A DNA stretch of 64,000 bases from Aequorivita sinensis (GCF_006346335.1 NZ_VDMC01000008.1:1-64000); one strand, 5' to 3'; shown: positions 1 to 8,499, counted from the stretch's first letter. Notes: generated from the sequence alone by a model not told the origin. Made by a program: numbers and translations.

Positions 1-114
1 GCAGGATAAGTTTCAGTAGGTCTAGATAATTGTCCAAAGCTTTGTTTTAAAAAACAAAAATCAGAATTCTATTTCAATTCACACACAACTTTTGAGAATG
101 ATCCCTAATTATTG

Positions 115-122
115 CAAAAGTA
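115..122 (-). promoter_or_regulatory. possible -7 element of a leftward promoter
   Basis: The reverse strand reads TACTTTTG, a match to the Bacteroidota -7 consensus TAnnTTTG. It would serve a gene beyond the left edge. No -33 TTG at the usual spacing is visible, so this is weak. Bases 1-215 otherwise show no gene. Confidence 0.25.
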
Positions 123-179
123 GAAGTGAGAGTTGTTACAGCATTTTATGGTTAAAGGCTACATAGTCTCAACAGAATA

Positions 180-187
180 TATTTTTG
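180..187 (+). promoter_or_regulatory. -7 promoter element of the flavin reductase gene
   Basis: TATTTTTG matches TAnnTTTG and lies 28 bases before the ATG at 216. The same octamer precedes the genes at 13155, 44221 and 57010. No clear -33 TTG is seen. Confidence 0.4.
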
Positions 188-215
188 TAATTTGTATTGA
201 CTAAAAGTAAAACCC

Positions 216-728
216 ATGCGAATATTAGGAATATCTGCTTCTGCAAGCATATCTAGCAGTAATTTTCATCTTCTAAAAGCAGTTCAGCGATTGCTGCAGG
301 AAAAGGATGAAATGCAGGTTTTTGAAGGTTTACAAGATTTTGAGTTGTTTAGTCCTTCCAGATTAACAGCGGGCATTCCTAAAAATATTCTTGTATTGAA
401 AGAAAAAATTGATGCTGCTGAATTGATAATCATTGCTACTCCTGAATACACGCATAATATCCCTGCAGTATTAAAAAACCTAATCGAGTGGTGCACTGCT
501 TCTGGGGAATTTGCACAAAAGAATGTTCTTCCCATAACATTTACACCCTATCAACCTAGAGGGGAACACGCAATGACATCATTATTGCAATCGCTACAAA
601 CAATGAAAGCTAAGATTGAAACTCAGCTCCCACTTTATAAGATAGACGTAGAAATTAAAGAAAATAAAATAGAGTTACCGACAGAAGTTGTTGAACTTTT
701 GAATGCTGCCATTGACTTGTATCGATAA
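216..728 (+). CDS. NADPH-dependent FMN reductase family protein
   Basis: A flavodoxin-fold protein of 170 residues expected to reduce FMN or quinone-type substrates with NAD(P)H in the cytoplasm. The N-terminal strand runs into a phosphate-binding loop (GISASAS, residues 5-11), and the family signature TPEYTHNIPAVLKN starts at residue 75, where flavin contacts are made in NADPH_FMN reductases such as ChrR/YieF. Length is normal for the family, perhaps slightly short. It stands alone, with its own -7 promoter element and a convergent neighbour. The substrate cannot be told from sequence. Confidence 0.85.
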   Translation: MRILGISASASISSSNFHLLKAVQRLLQEKDEMQVFEGLQDFELFSPSRLTAGIPKNILVLKEKIDAAELIIIATPEYTHNIPAVLKNLIEWCTASGEFAQKNVLPITFTPYQPRGEHAMTSLLQSLQTMKAKIETQLPLYKIDVEIKENKIELPTEVVELLNAAIDLYR

Positions 729-870
729 ATTGGAATTACTTCAATTTCCACCTGTTACCCAAAATTGAACGGTTCTTCGGTGGGAACTATCGGCCTCAAC
801 TCGTGGTATTCTCCAACTATATGCGGTTTATGCCTTTGACCTTACCGTAATTGACGGACATGGCAAACAA

Positions 871-907
871 AAAAAACCGTCCCATTTAGAAAAGTGAGAC
901 GGCTTTT
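871..907 (-). terminator. Rho-independent terminator of the T9SS gene
   Basis: ACCGTCCCA and TGAGACGGC form a GC-rich stem (one mismatch) around a 7-9 base loop. On the minus strand it is followed by a T run (A run 869-877). It lies just past the stop codon at 936. It could also stop the rightward flavin reductase transcript. Confidence 0.7.
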
Positions 908-935
908 AAGCTTTAAGAAATCTAATTTATTTCTA

Positions 936-2198
936 TTATTTTTTTACAATTTTCAGGGTTTCAGTTAGTCCGCCTTCAAAAGTTGCTTTCACTAAATAGA
1001 TACCTGATTTAAGAGTGCTTAAATCAATTTCTCCATTTGAAATTGTGCTTGAATTTAGGATCATTTGCCCCATTACGTTATAAACCTCAATCGACTCTAC
1101 AGTTTTCTGTGATTGAATAGTTAACACGTCGTTTACTGGATTTGGGTAAAAATCAAAGTCAACTGATGTGAAATCAGAAACGCCTAAGGTTTCACATTCT
1201 CCTGCTACGAAAAATATAGATTCTGCTTCTAATGGCATCCAAGTAGCACCTCCATCTTCAGACAACATGGTAATTGCACCATCTGTTCCGTTTTCTGTAG
1301 CTGCCCACCACACAGTAGAAGGTTGTGGAGTAGTGATTTTTGGTTCTAACCAATAAACTCCTTCCGTAAAAAGAACAGTTTCAGTCAGGTCAAATACAAC
1401 GTGATACACTGGCTCGTCGTATAATGCTGCGTAAGCTATAGCAGATGTTACATCAGCTTCAATCACCTCAATTACCTCACCTGGTATTCCATTATTATTT
1501 GCTCTAATATTGAAAACACCGTGATCTGGAACCTGAACTTGATTTGTACTAAGTGAGATTTGTTGAAGTGCAAAAGTAGTATTAGCTTCAACTGTAAAAT
1601 CATTAGCTACAAATGTATTTGGGTTAAGTGGATCTAAATTAAATGCAGCATCAAGGCTTGGAGCAATCCCCATACCTTGGAAGCAATCAAAATCTGGTTC
1701 AGGAACAACCACATCTCCCATACAATTTACCTTTATACTTACAGTAGTCGGTCCGCTTGTTTCATACAAATCGGCAATAATATAATAAGTAGTACCTTCA
1801 ACTAATTCTATATATTCCGAGTGCTCTCCAGTCCAATAAAAACCAGTGATATTTCCGGCCATATTTCCACAAGCATTCATAATCATAAAATCTGCATCGC
1901 CTGCTCCTTGATCTAAATCCATTATGTGAAGACCCGAGGCAGTAGCGGTAAATTCAAATACTTGTTCCGATCCAGTATAGTTATAAGGAACATTTGAATA
2001 ATTTGTCCAATATCCCGCATTCGGAACTAAATCTGCCGTATATACGGTATCGCATTCTATCACGATTTTCTCATCGCAAGGTGTATCGTTAAGGGGGTTG
2101 CCTTGGTTGTTTACATTACTTGCATGTAAAGTCACTCCTGAAAAAAGTGTAATCATCAGAAGACTTAAAAGTCTTTTAGTGGGTAATTTTTTAAACAT
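936..2198 (-). CDS. T9SS type A sorting domain-containing secreted protein
   Basis: The likely start is the ATG at 2198, which gives a clean signal peptide (MFKKLPTKRLLSLLMITLFS) and a 420-residue protein; a longer frame to 2306 has no signal-like start. After the signal comes a beta-rich domain resembling the bacterial pre-peptidase C-terminal domain (about residues 50-160 of the mature form: GLHIMDLDQGAGDADFMI, then YYIIADLYE). The last 80 residues are a type A T9SS sorting domain (FDFYPNPVND, GQMIL, LKSGIYLVKA, ending KIVKK), so it should cross the outer membrane and be anchored or released. No catalytic domain was recognised; an adhesin or binding role is a guess. Confidence 0.85.
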   Translation of the reverse strand: MFKKLPTKRLLSLLMITLFSGVTLHASNVNNQGNPLNDTPCDEKIVIECDTVYTADLVPNAGYWTNYSNVPYNYTGSEQVFEFTATASGLHIMDLDQGAGDADFMIMNACGNMAGNITGFYWTGEHSEYIELVEGTTYYIIADLYETSGPTTVSIKVNCMGDVVVPEPDFDCFQGMGIAPSLDAAFNLDPLNPNTFVANDFTVEANTTFALQQISLSTNQVQVPDHGVFNIRANNNGIPGEVIEVIEADVTSAIAYAALYDEPVYHVVFDLTETVLFTEGVYWLEPKITTPQPSTVWWAATENGTDGAITMLSEDGGATWMPLEAESIFFVAGECETLGVSDFTSVDFDFYPNPVNDVLTIQSQKTVESIEVYNVMGQMILNSSTISNGEIDLSTLKSGIYLVKATFEGGLTETLKIVKK

Positions 2199-2428
2199 TG
2201 TAAAATTAAGTTTTTTGTTAACAGGGCGTAAACTTAAAGAAAAATTGCCGTTTTGCAATTGTATATAAAAATATTTTAGAAAGAGTTTTTTCTGTATCAT
2301 TGACACCTACTAATGTATTACTGATTCCATGAAATATCAGCCATTTTTAGCGGGAAATTAGTAGGTAAGGTATCCGCTAGATTTGGGCTGTTTTTGAATA
2401 TGTAATTTTAAATCAAACCTTTACGTTC

Positions 2429-2466
2429 TAAAAAAAAAGGGTAGGCTTTTTTAAAAGTCTACCCTT
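2429..2466 (-). terminator. Rho-independent terminator of the DsbA-like gene
   Basis: AAGGGTAGGCT (2437-2447) pairs with AGTCTACCCTT (2456-2466) with one G:T wobble, and the minus strand then runs into eight T residues (2431-2438). It lies 50 bases past the stop at 2516. Confidence 0.8.
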
Positions 2467-2515
2467 GTATTTACACTTACACACTTTGAGTGATAGTGTC
2501 TAATTTAAATTGAAC

Positions 2516-3439
2516 CTATTTTACTTTCCAAATAGAACCGTTTTTAGTCGATAGTTTTTCTAAAGAACCTTTGGTTGTAAGTTCGTTCAGTACGTTTTCA
2601 CTTTCCTCTCGAGGCGTACCTGAAAGTTCAGAAAACTCCTTAGCTGTAAGAGTAGGGTAGATAGCAAAAAGTGATTCCCAATTTTTACTGTATTCGCTTT
2701 TTAAAATATTTGGATTCGTTTTTAAGATTGCCATTTCATAAAAAGCATACGGTCTAGCGCCGTAAACGGTTTCTTTATTCCCTTCGTTGTCAACTACGAA
2801 AATAGTAGGGAACCCTCTTACACCGTATTCTCTTGCAATTATTAAATCGTCTTGAAATAATGTTTTTGCTTTTCCTTCAAAATCCGATTTTAACTGCTCA
2901 ACATCAAGATCAACATTTTTGGCAGCAGTTGCTAAATGTTCCCATTTTGCAATATTTTTCTTTTGTAAGAAAACCATTTCACGAATTTCCCGCATAAATA
3001 GGTTGGCTTTCTCTTTATCTTGCATTTGTGCTGCCTTATAGGCAATAGAAGGAGGATATGACGAGTCTAAGGGATCTTCTAACCATAAATCTCCGTCAAT
3101 TGGCATGTCGTAATAGATACTTACCTCGTCCCAATGTGAAGCAACATCTGATGGTTTTCCTATACCTCCGCTATTGTAACTCCAATCTGGTAAAAGACCA
3201 CCCATTCTGTATTCAACTTCAATATGGTCTCCATACTCTAATTTCAGTTTTCTCAACTGAGGTTCAATTCCCCAACAAGAAGAACAAATTGGGTCTGTAA
3301 AGTAAACTAGCTTAACTGATTTTTCAGATGATTGAGCTTTTTCTACTGTGGAATCTTGCACATCCTCGCTTGGCATTTCGCACATTCCTGTTTCTGGATC
3401 GCAAAGCAGTGGATTGTTTTTTAATTTATCGTTATTCAT
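2516..3439 (-). CDS. DsbA-family thioredoxin-fold oxidoreductase (FrnE/YjbH-like)
   Basis: A 307-residue cytoplasmic protein (no signal peptide). The thioredoxin fold begins near residue 42 (VKLVYFTDPICSSCWG), with active-site motif CSSC at residues 52-55, and a cis-proline motif GVRGFPTIFVV near residue 205-215. This layout (CxxC, long helical insert, cis-Pro late) is that of FrnE/2-hydroxychromene isomerase-like DsbA proteins and of the ClpXP adaptor YjbH/SpxH. A second cysteine pair, Cys13 and Cys20 (LCDPETGMC), precedes the fold. About 80 residues after the fold resemble a small helical or winged-helix tail. It is divergent from an HxlR regulator; control by that regulator is likely. Whether it is an oxidase, isomerase or proteolysis adaptor is not settled. 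Confidence 0.8.
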   Translation of the reverse strand: MNNDKLKNNPLLCDPETGMCEMPSEDVQDSTVEKAQSSEKSVKLVYFTDPICSSCWGIEPQLRKLKLEYGDHIEVEYRMGGLLPDWSYNSGGIGKPSDVASHWDEVSIYYDMPIDGDLWLEDPLDSSYPPSIAYKAAQMQDKEKANLFMREIREMVFLQKKNIAKWEHLATAAKNVDLDVEQLKSDFEGKAKTLFQDDLIIAREYGVRGFPTIFVVDNEGNKETVYGARPYAFYEMAILKTNPNILKSEYSKNWESLFAIYPTLTAKEFSELSGTPREESENVLNELTTKGSLEKLSTKNGSIWKVK

Positions 3440-3533
3440 AATATTGTTTTAAATTGTTATCTATTTACTTGAATACATTTATCATAGTTCTACCTAGTTC
3501 AGGTTTAAGCTGTTATGTTTTCAAGTATGAATA

Positions 3534-3563
3534 CAAATATACTGAAAATTAAGTGTATATTTG
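3534..3563. promoter_or_regulatory. divergent promoter region with perfect 9-bp inverted repeat
   Basis: CAAATATAC (3534-3542) and GTATATTTG (3555-3563) are exact inverted repeats 12 bases apart. Each arm holds TATATTTG, a match to the TAnnTTTG -7 element, pointing outward toward the DsbA-like gene on the left and the HxlR gene on the right. They may be two back-to-back -7 boxes, a regulator site, or both. Confidence 0.5.
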
Positions 3564-3570
3564 ATATGCG

Positions 3571-3602
3571 TTTCCTTTTGGGAAGTGCTTTCCTGTAGGA
3601 AA
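3571..3602. promoter_or_regulatory. tandem palindromic operator candidate for the HxlR regulator
   Basis: Two copies of TTTCC-N4-GGRAA occur 18 bases apart: TTTCCTTTTGGGAA (3571-3584) and the perfect palindrome TTTCCTGTAGGAAA (3589-3602). They sit just downstream of the rightward -7 box, a position where a dimeric repressor would block transcription, and 47 bases before the HxlR start. Confidence 0.55.
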
Positions 3603-3648
3603 CTACCTTAGTGCATTTAAGTTGTAATTGTGAAATATTTATATTGAA

Positions 3649-4005
3649 ATGAAAAAGAAAGCAAAAATAAACGACACCCCTGTATGCCAGGTTAGGATGC
3701 AAGCTATCAGTGATACGATGAGTATTTTATCTGGGAAATGGAAGTTTCACATCCTAGGAACGCTAATAGAGGGTAACAAACTTGGGTTTATGGATTTGAT
3801 GAGGGAAATTGATGGGATAGGATCTAAAATGCTTTCCAAAGAACTTCAGGATCTTGAATTGAATCATTTAGTTAGTCGAACAGTTTTAGATACAAAGCCT
3901 ATAACCGTTGAATATGCTATAACAGAATATGGTGCGACACTTTCACCACTTATTAACGAATTGGCAAAATGGGGTATTGAATATAGGCAATCTGTGCACG
4001 GATAA
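3649..4005 (+). CDS. HxlR-family winged-helix transcriptional regulator
   Basis: A 118-residue protein with the full HxlR layout: N-terminal Cys13 in VCQVR (the usual position of the CPV motif), then ILSGKWKFHILGTL, the recognition-helix stretch IGSKMLSKELQDLELNHLVSR, and the wing EYAITEYGATLSPLINELAKWG. HxlR proteins such as YodB and HypR sense quinones or disulfide stress through this N-terminal cysteine. The divergent neighbour encodes a thiol oxidoreductase, which suits a redox regulon. Palindromes in the intergenic region are its likely operators. It converges with the MFS gene with only 5 bases between stops. Confidence 0.9.
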   Translation: MKKKAKINDTPVCQVRMQAISDTMSILSGKWKFHILGTLIEGNKLGFMDLMREIDGIGSKMLSKELQDLELNHLVSRTVLDTKPITVEYAITEYGATLSPLINELAKWGIEYRQSVHG

Positions 4006-4010
4006 TAAAA

Positions 4011-5183
4011 TCAACTCAAAGTTTTTTTAGCATATACTGAAATTATAATTCCAGGTATGGAAAGTGCAATTGCAAGATAAACCAAACTCATTGGAGTGTA
4101 AATTCCCAATAGTAGGCCGGCAGCAGATGACGCAATCATAATTGATAAGTTGAAAACCGATGATTGAACCGATGTAGCTACATCTTTAGCAGTTTCTACT
4201 TGCCTGCTTACCGCGGCTTGTAATAGCGTCACTAACGGACCAAAGGAAACTCCCCATAAAAAGAAAGCGAAATGTCCCATACCTGTTGTGCCTCCAAACA
4301 TTAGGAAAATAACCATTGAAAAAATAATCAATGCAAACATCGCTATAGTTAGTAGTCTTAAATATTTATCGGTGTATTTTATAGCTATCAAGACTGAAAT
4401 TAACGAACCAATTCCAAAAAATAACAGCGCCATTTCCACACCACCTGCTAGCTGAATTTCATCCACAAGACTTGTGATATACACATAAACGCCATAGTGT
4501 GCTACTACTCCCAGTAATGTAAGTAAAAGTATAATTAACACTTCAGGTATTTTTAGTAATGCAAATGGCGAGGAGCTTTTAGAGAGTTTTTCGCCTGGGG
4601 TTGAGGGCAAAGCAAAAAAGCTAATTACGGCAATAGCAAGGATAAATGCACCAAGACCTATAAATTCTGTTCTCCAGCCGTAGTCATTCCCAATAGTTGT
4701 CATTATTGGCATTCCCACGCTAATCCCCAAGGTTGTTCCTGCCATAATTACTGCAATTGCTTTACCGTGATGCTTTTCATCTACCAACCTCATTCCATAA
4801 GCAGCAATCATTGGCCACATGACTCCCGCACAAATACCTCCAATAACTCTTAAAATAATGATGGTGGTATAGTCGTAAACAAGTCCTGAGATAATATTGG
4901 AAATAGCAAAACCTCCTAATAAAAGGAGTAATAAATATTTCCTGTTGAATTGCATCGTCAAGGAAATAAGTGGAATTGCAAAAATAGCCGAAGCAATGGC
5001 GTAATACCCCACTAAATTCCCCGTCTGAACTTCGTTGATGTTTAAATCGTCCATCAAAAGAGGTAAAACCCCAGAAGGCATTAATTCAGAGAGAATCCCC
5101 ACAAAGGTTACAGACGACATTAAAATCATTATCAACCACGGAAAAACACTTTTAGTTTTTTCCGCAATATTTTGTTTGCTCAT
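4011..5183 (-). CDS. MFS transporter, drug/sugar efflux (DHA1-like)
   Basis: A 390-residue inner-membrane protein with about 12 hydrophobic segments and the expected long central loop near residue 195 (SFFALPSTPGEKLSKSSS). Features of DHA1-type efflux carriers are present: ELMPSGVLPLLMDDL after helix 1, FNRKYLLLLLL as a loop 2-3 motif, and RVIGGICAGVMWPMIAAYGMRL in helix 4-5, similar to AraJ/YdhP-type exporters. The substrate is unknown. It is convergent with the HxlR gene and may belong to the same stress response, but nothing in the sequence proves that. Confidence 0.85.
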   Translation of the reverse strand: MSKQNIAEKTKSVFPWLIMILMSSVTFVGILSELMPSGVLPLLMDDLNINEVQTGNLVGYYAIASAIFAIPLISLTMQFNRKYLLLLLLGGFAISNIISGLVYDYTTIIILRVIGGICAGVMWPMIAAYGMRLVDEKHHGKAIAVIMAGTTLGISVGMPIMTTIGNDYGWRTEFIGLGAFILAIAVISFFALPSTPGEKLSKSSSPFALLKIPEVLIILLLTLLGVVAHYGVYVYITSLVDEIQLAGGVEMALLFFGIGSLISVLIAIKYTDKYLRLLTIAMFALIIFSMVIFLMFGGTTGMGHFAFFLWGVSFGPLVTLLQAAVSRQVETAKDVATSVQSSVFNLSIMIASSAAGLLLGIYTPMSLVYLAIALSIPGIIISVYAKKTLS

Positions 5184-5237
5184 AGTTTTGTTTTTAACTG
5201 TGTGAAATACACAAATAATTTAATAGAATGAGTTGGG

Positions 5238-5969
5238 CTAATACTCTGTTTCTCGTCCTACCAATTTCCAGCCTGCTCGAGTTACTTCGAGTTCCATAGT
5301 AAGACCTGTAACCAAGTTTTCCAATAAGTTTTCTTGTTCGCCAATAGTTGCCACTTCTATTTGAATAACTATTTCTTCTGGATTAGCTTCTAGCGTATTC
5401 CTATTAATTGAACGCACCAGTAACTGATCATTAGCTTCAATATGGCTTAATAGCCAAAACCGAACGTTTGATTCCATATTTAAAAGACATTGGATAGAAA
5501 CTTGGTAGTAAGTTTCTTTTACTTTAGTCTTCCTATATGCTGAAAGCTTTGATAAACGAACACTTATCGGTCTTAAGACTAGGTGAGATAAAACCACGGC
5601 GATGGTAGTAATCAAGGCTTCAAGTAAAAAGCCCATCCCAGCCAAAGTTCCCACTGCTGCGGAACACCATATGGTGGCTGCGGTATTAAGTCCTCTTACA
5701 TTAAACCCATCTTTCATTATAACCCCAGCCCCAATAAAACCAATACCCGTAACAATTTGCGCCGTTACCCTGCCAGGATCTCCACCCGCTAAACTATAAA
5801 GGTCTATAGATAGTAATACGTAAGAAGCAGCGCCAATCGCCACTAAGGTATTGGTTCGTAATCCTGCGTTTTTTTGTTGCCACTGTCTTTCAAAACCAAT
5901 AATTCCGCCTAATATAAAAGCAGTGCCTATGCGAAAAATGTATTCTGATAACTCTACAAATCCATCCAT
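5238..5969 (-). CDS. MgtC/SapB family membrane protein
   Basis: A 243-residue protein with four to five N-terminal membrane helices carrying the family motifs GIIGFERQW, RTNTLVAIGAASYVLLS, GIGFIGAGVIMK and RGLNTAATIWCSAAVG, then a soluble C-terminal region (about residues 150-243) with an ACT-like pattern. MgtC proteins are linked to growth in low magnesium and, in some bacteria, to control of ATP synthase or phosphate uptake. No Mg-sensing leader was noticed upstream. Same strand as the MFS gene 54 bases downstream, so the two may share a transcript. Confidence 0.85.
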   Translation of the reverse strand: MDGFVELSEYIFRIGTAFILGGIIGFERQWQQKNAGLRTNTLVAIGAASYVLLSIDLYSLAGGDPGRVTAQIVTGIGFIGAGVIMKDGFNVRGLNTAATIWCSAAVGTLAGMGFLLEALITTIAVVLSHLVLRPISVRLSKLSAYRKTKVKETYYQVSIQCLLNMESNVRFWLLSHIEANDQLLVRSINRNTLEANPEEIVIQIEVATIGEQENLLENLVTGLTMELEVTRAGWKLVGRETEY

Positions 5970-6036
5970 AAAATCTTTGAAAAATTAGTGGTTTGAAATT
6001 ATTATGCTTTTCCTAAAAGAAGTGTACAAGATAAGT

Positions 6037-7284
6037 TTAAAGATTCAAAGGCACGTCGTATTCTACCTCTTTGCGTCGGAATAAAAACTCACCATTTCTA
6101 ACTGACGCCAATACATCTACTCTTTTTCTTATCGCTTCATAAACTGTAGATTCGTTAAGCACGATAAAATTGGCTGCTTTCCCTACTTCTAATCCATAAC
6201 TATCTTGAATATTCATACAACGGGCACCATTGTAGGTAATCAAGTCGAAACTTGTTTTTATCTCTTCTGGCGACATGGTTTGTGCTAAATGGATTCCGTT
6301 ATCTAGAATGTTCATCATATTTCCGTTCCCCATTGGATACCACGGATCGTTTATGGAATCTTGTGCGAAGGCAACATTAATTCCTAATTCTATAAATTCT
6401 TTTACTCTAGTTAATCCACGACGTTTTGGGTAGCTGTCCTGTCGACCCTGAAGATAAGCGTTTTCGGTAGGACAAGCGATAAAGTTCAACTTACTCTTTT
6501 GGAAAAGGTCCATCATTCTAAAAGCATAGGAGTTATCTGCCGAACCAAAGGAACAGGTGTGACTCGCGGTTGTTCTTGTACCATAGTCTTCCATAAGAAC
6601 AAGTGCATTCAGTAATTCCACAAAACGCGAATGGGTGTCATCTGTTTCATCGCAGTGAACATCAATCATCTTATCGTATTTCAATCCGAGATTAACAATA
6701 TCGTGAACAGATTTTTCTCCAAATTCCCTAGCTGGTTCGTAATGTGGGATTCCTCCAACTACATCAGCCCCCATTTTCAAGGCTTCTTCTACGAGTTCTA
6801 ATCCACCTTTATAAGTATACATTCCTTGCTGCGGAAAAGCCACAATTTGAATATCAACCGTTTCTTTTAAATCCTCTTTCATTTCCAGCATCGCTTTTAA
6901 GGCCGTGAAATTTGGGTCGGTAACGTCTATATGCGTACGTATGTGCTGCACACCTTGGGAAACCTCATCGTGAATTCCTTTCATCGCAAGTTTTTTCACA
7001 CTTTCAACAGTCAAGGTTTCTTTAAACTTTGGCCACAACTCAATCGCTTCAAATAAGGTTCCTGAGCCAGCGCCTTCTTGTCCTAGTTCCGATAATGTAT
7101 AAACGTAGTCCAAATGCAAATGAGGGTCTACATAAGGAGGTAAAACAAGCTTCCCGCCTAAATCAATTTCTTCATCACATTTAGATAAATTTTTCCCGAT
7201 TTGGGTGATCTTACCATTTTCTACAATCATTTCCGTGGCTTCATCATTGCGATAGATTTTCGCATTAAAAAACTTCTTCTTCAT
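6037..7284 (-). CDS. amidohydrolase of the cytosine deaminase (CodA) group
   Basis: A 415-residue TIM-barrel amidohydrolase aligning with E. coli CodA along its length. Metal and catalytic residues are kept: His55 and His57 (PHLHLD), His210, Glu213 (DVHCDETDD), His242 (ASHT) and Asp309; the substrate Gln152 (FPQQG) and the Trp of DPWYP are also present. The residue after the catalytic Asp, Asp314 in CodA, is Ser310 here (AQDSIND), and the preceding CodA His is Gln308. Position 314 influences ring specificity in CodA, so the substrate may be cytosine, isocytosine or a related cyclic amidine. Stands alone with its own promoter region and no visible transport partner. Confidence 0.85.
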   Translation of the reverse strand: MKKKFFNAKIYRNDEATEMIVENGKITQIGKNLSKCDEEIDLGGKLVLPPYVDPHLHLDYVYTLSELGQEGAGSGTLFEAIELWPKFKETLTVESVKKLAMKGIHDEVSQGVQHIRTHIDVTDPNFTALKAMLEMKEDLKETVDIQIVAFPQQGMYTYKGGLELVEEALKMGADVVGGIPHYEPAREFGEKSVHDIVNLGLKYDKMIDVHCDETDDTHSRFVELLNALVLMEDYGTRTTASHTCSFGSADNSYAFRMMDLFQKSKLNFIACPTENAYLQGRQDSYPKRRGLTRVKEFIELGINVAFAQDSINDPWYPMGNGNMMNILDNGIHLAQTMSPEEIKTSFDLITYNGARCMNIQDSYGLEVGKAANFIVLNESTVYEAIRKRVDVLASVRNGEFLFRRKEVEYDVPLNL

Positions 7285-7483
7285 TATACATTTATTTAAA
7301 AGTTAATACTATTAAGTAATGCCCAAAATTTAAAAATCGCCTATATAATTGGCGTTAGGACAAGTTTACAATCTAAACCTTAAAGGTGAAATTTGCAATG
7401 ATAAATGTCATACAATATATTGGTTATAAGTGAATTGTTGTTGTGTGAAATGACATTTTCAGATGAGTTGAAAATATAATTAG

Positions 7484-7522
7484 ATAAAAAAACCTAGTGT
7501 TATAAACTGCTAACACTAGGTT
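7484..7522 (-). terminator. Rho-independent terminator of the stress gene group
   Basis: AACCTAGTGTTA (7491-7502) and TAACACTAGGTT (7511-7522) are a perfect 12-bp stem with an 8-base loop, followed on the minus strand by a run of T (7486-7492). It closes the leftward NTF2-like gene. Confidence 0.9.
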
Positions 7523-7546
7523 CATTTTTAAAAGAAAATTCAAAAT

Positions 7547-7927
7547 TTATGATACCTCTTCCGAAGTAGCAAACTCTTCCATTTTCGTAATTAAATTGTT
7601 TTCAACGGTATAAATTTGAACCCATTTCTGCTTAAGTTCTCTTCCAGAACGCTTAACCCTTTGGTGTTCCTGTCCCAATACCACTACCATATTGTCTTCA
7701 ACAATATATTGCTGAGGTTCAAAATTGATTATCTCAGTCCTTTCCATGATATTAGTGAAAAAGGTTCTAACACCTTCCTTTTTTTCAAAGGTACCGGCGG
7801 GAATTATTTGGGTTCCGTGATAAACCCAAACGGTGTCCTCGGAAACCGTGCCTACAAATTTTTCTACATCACCTTCACTAAAGGCTTCAAACATTTTTTC
7901 GACTACGTCTTTTGGTGAATTTTTCAT
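7547..7927 (-). CDS. nuclear transport factor 2 (SnoaL-like) family protein
   Basis: A 126-residue cone-shaped NTF2-fold protein. The SnoaL_2 pattern is clear: N-terminal helices VVEKMFEAFSEGDVEKFVGTVSEDTVW, a central VRTFFTNIMERTEI, and paired strands at the end (WVQIYTVENNLITKMEEF). Such proteins bind or isomerise small hydrophobic ligands, but active-site residues vary and no substrate can be named. It starts 2 bases after the stop of the upstream YceI gene, so the two are surely co-transcribed, and a strong terminator follows. Confidence 0.8.
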   Translation of the reverse strand: MKNSPKDVVEKMFEAFSEGDVEKFVGTVSEDTVWVYHGTQIIPAGTFEKKEGVRTFFTNIMERTEIINFEPQQYIVEDNMVVVLGQEHQRVKRSGRELKQKWVQIYTVENNLITKMEEFATSEEVS

Positions 7928-7929
7928 AA

Positions 7930-8499
7930 TTATTGTTTTGCAAATTGCAAGTGAACAACAATAGTTACGTCTTTTCCAACACCTGCAGCAGCTGGATCAA
8001 AATTGATGTTGTAGTCAAATCTATTAATGGTGGTTTTGGCTTTCATACCTAATTTTTCACCTTTATCACTCTTAACAGATCCTCCATAATGCACGTCAAA
8101 AATCACATCTTTAGTAACGTCTTTAATGGTTAATTTACCATACAACAAATATTTGTCTGGCTTTCCAGTAGCTAAAATTTTAGTGCTTTTAAAAGTCATA
8201 TTAGGGTATTTCTCTACCTCAAAAAAATCAGCACTTCTCAAATGATTGTCTCTATCTTTTACATTGGTGTTTATACTGTTTACTTTTACAGTAAAATCGA
8301 AGTTTGCATTATTTAAAGCTTCTCCTTCCGTGGTTAAGTTTCCTGTGTATTCTAAAAAGCTGCCGTTTACAATACTAATTCCTGAATGGGAAATATTAAA
8401 GTTTAACGAGGAGTGATAAGGATCTACCTTCCATTGTGTTTGTGCAAATGAAGTTATTGTAAAAAATACAATTGCAACTAATGACATAATTTTTTTCAT
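7930..8499 (-). CDS. YceI family periplasmic lipid-binding protein
   Basis: A 189-residue protein with a signal peptide (MKKIMSLVAIVFFTITSFAQ) and a YceI lipocalin-like barrel: TQWKVDPYHSSLNFNISH at the start of the mature form, DRDNHLRSADFFEVEKYPNMTFKST in the middle and a final DVTIVVHLQFAK strand. YceI proteins bind isoprenoid-type lipids in the periplasm and are often induced by base or osmotic stress. Gene order catalase, YceI, NTF2-like suggests a stress cluster. A 13-bp perfect inverted repeat lies 55 bases upstream of the start. Confidence 0.9.
   Translation of the reverse strand: MKKIMSLVAIVFFTITSFAQTQWKVDPYHSSLNFNISHSGISIVNGSFLEYTGNLTTEGEALNNANFDFTVKVNSINTNVKDRDNHLRSADFFEVEKYPNMTFKSTKILATGKPDKYLLYGKLTIKDVTKDVIFDVHYGGSVKSDKGEKLGMKAKTTINRFDYNINFDPAAAGVGKDVTIVVHLQFAKQ

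Noticed and set aside
1-215. Gene fragment at the left edge
   Set aside because: All frames are broken by stops; only a possible promoter element is seen.
3505-3702. 65-codon minus-strand frame across the HxlR/DsbA intergenic region
   Set aside because: It covers the promoter and operator elements and the HxlR start; no domain is seen.
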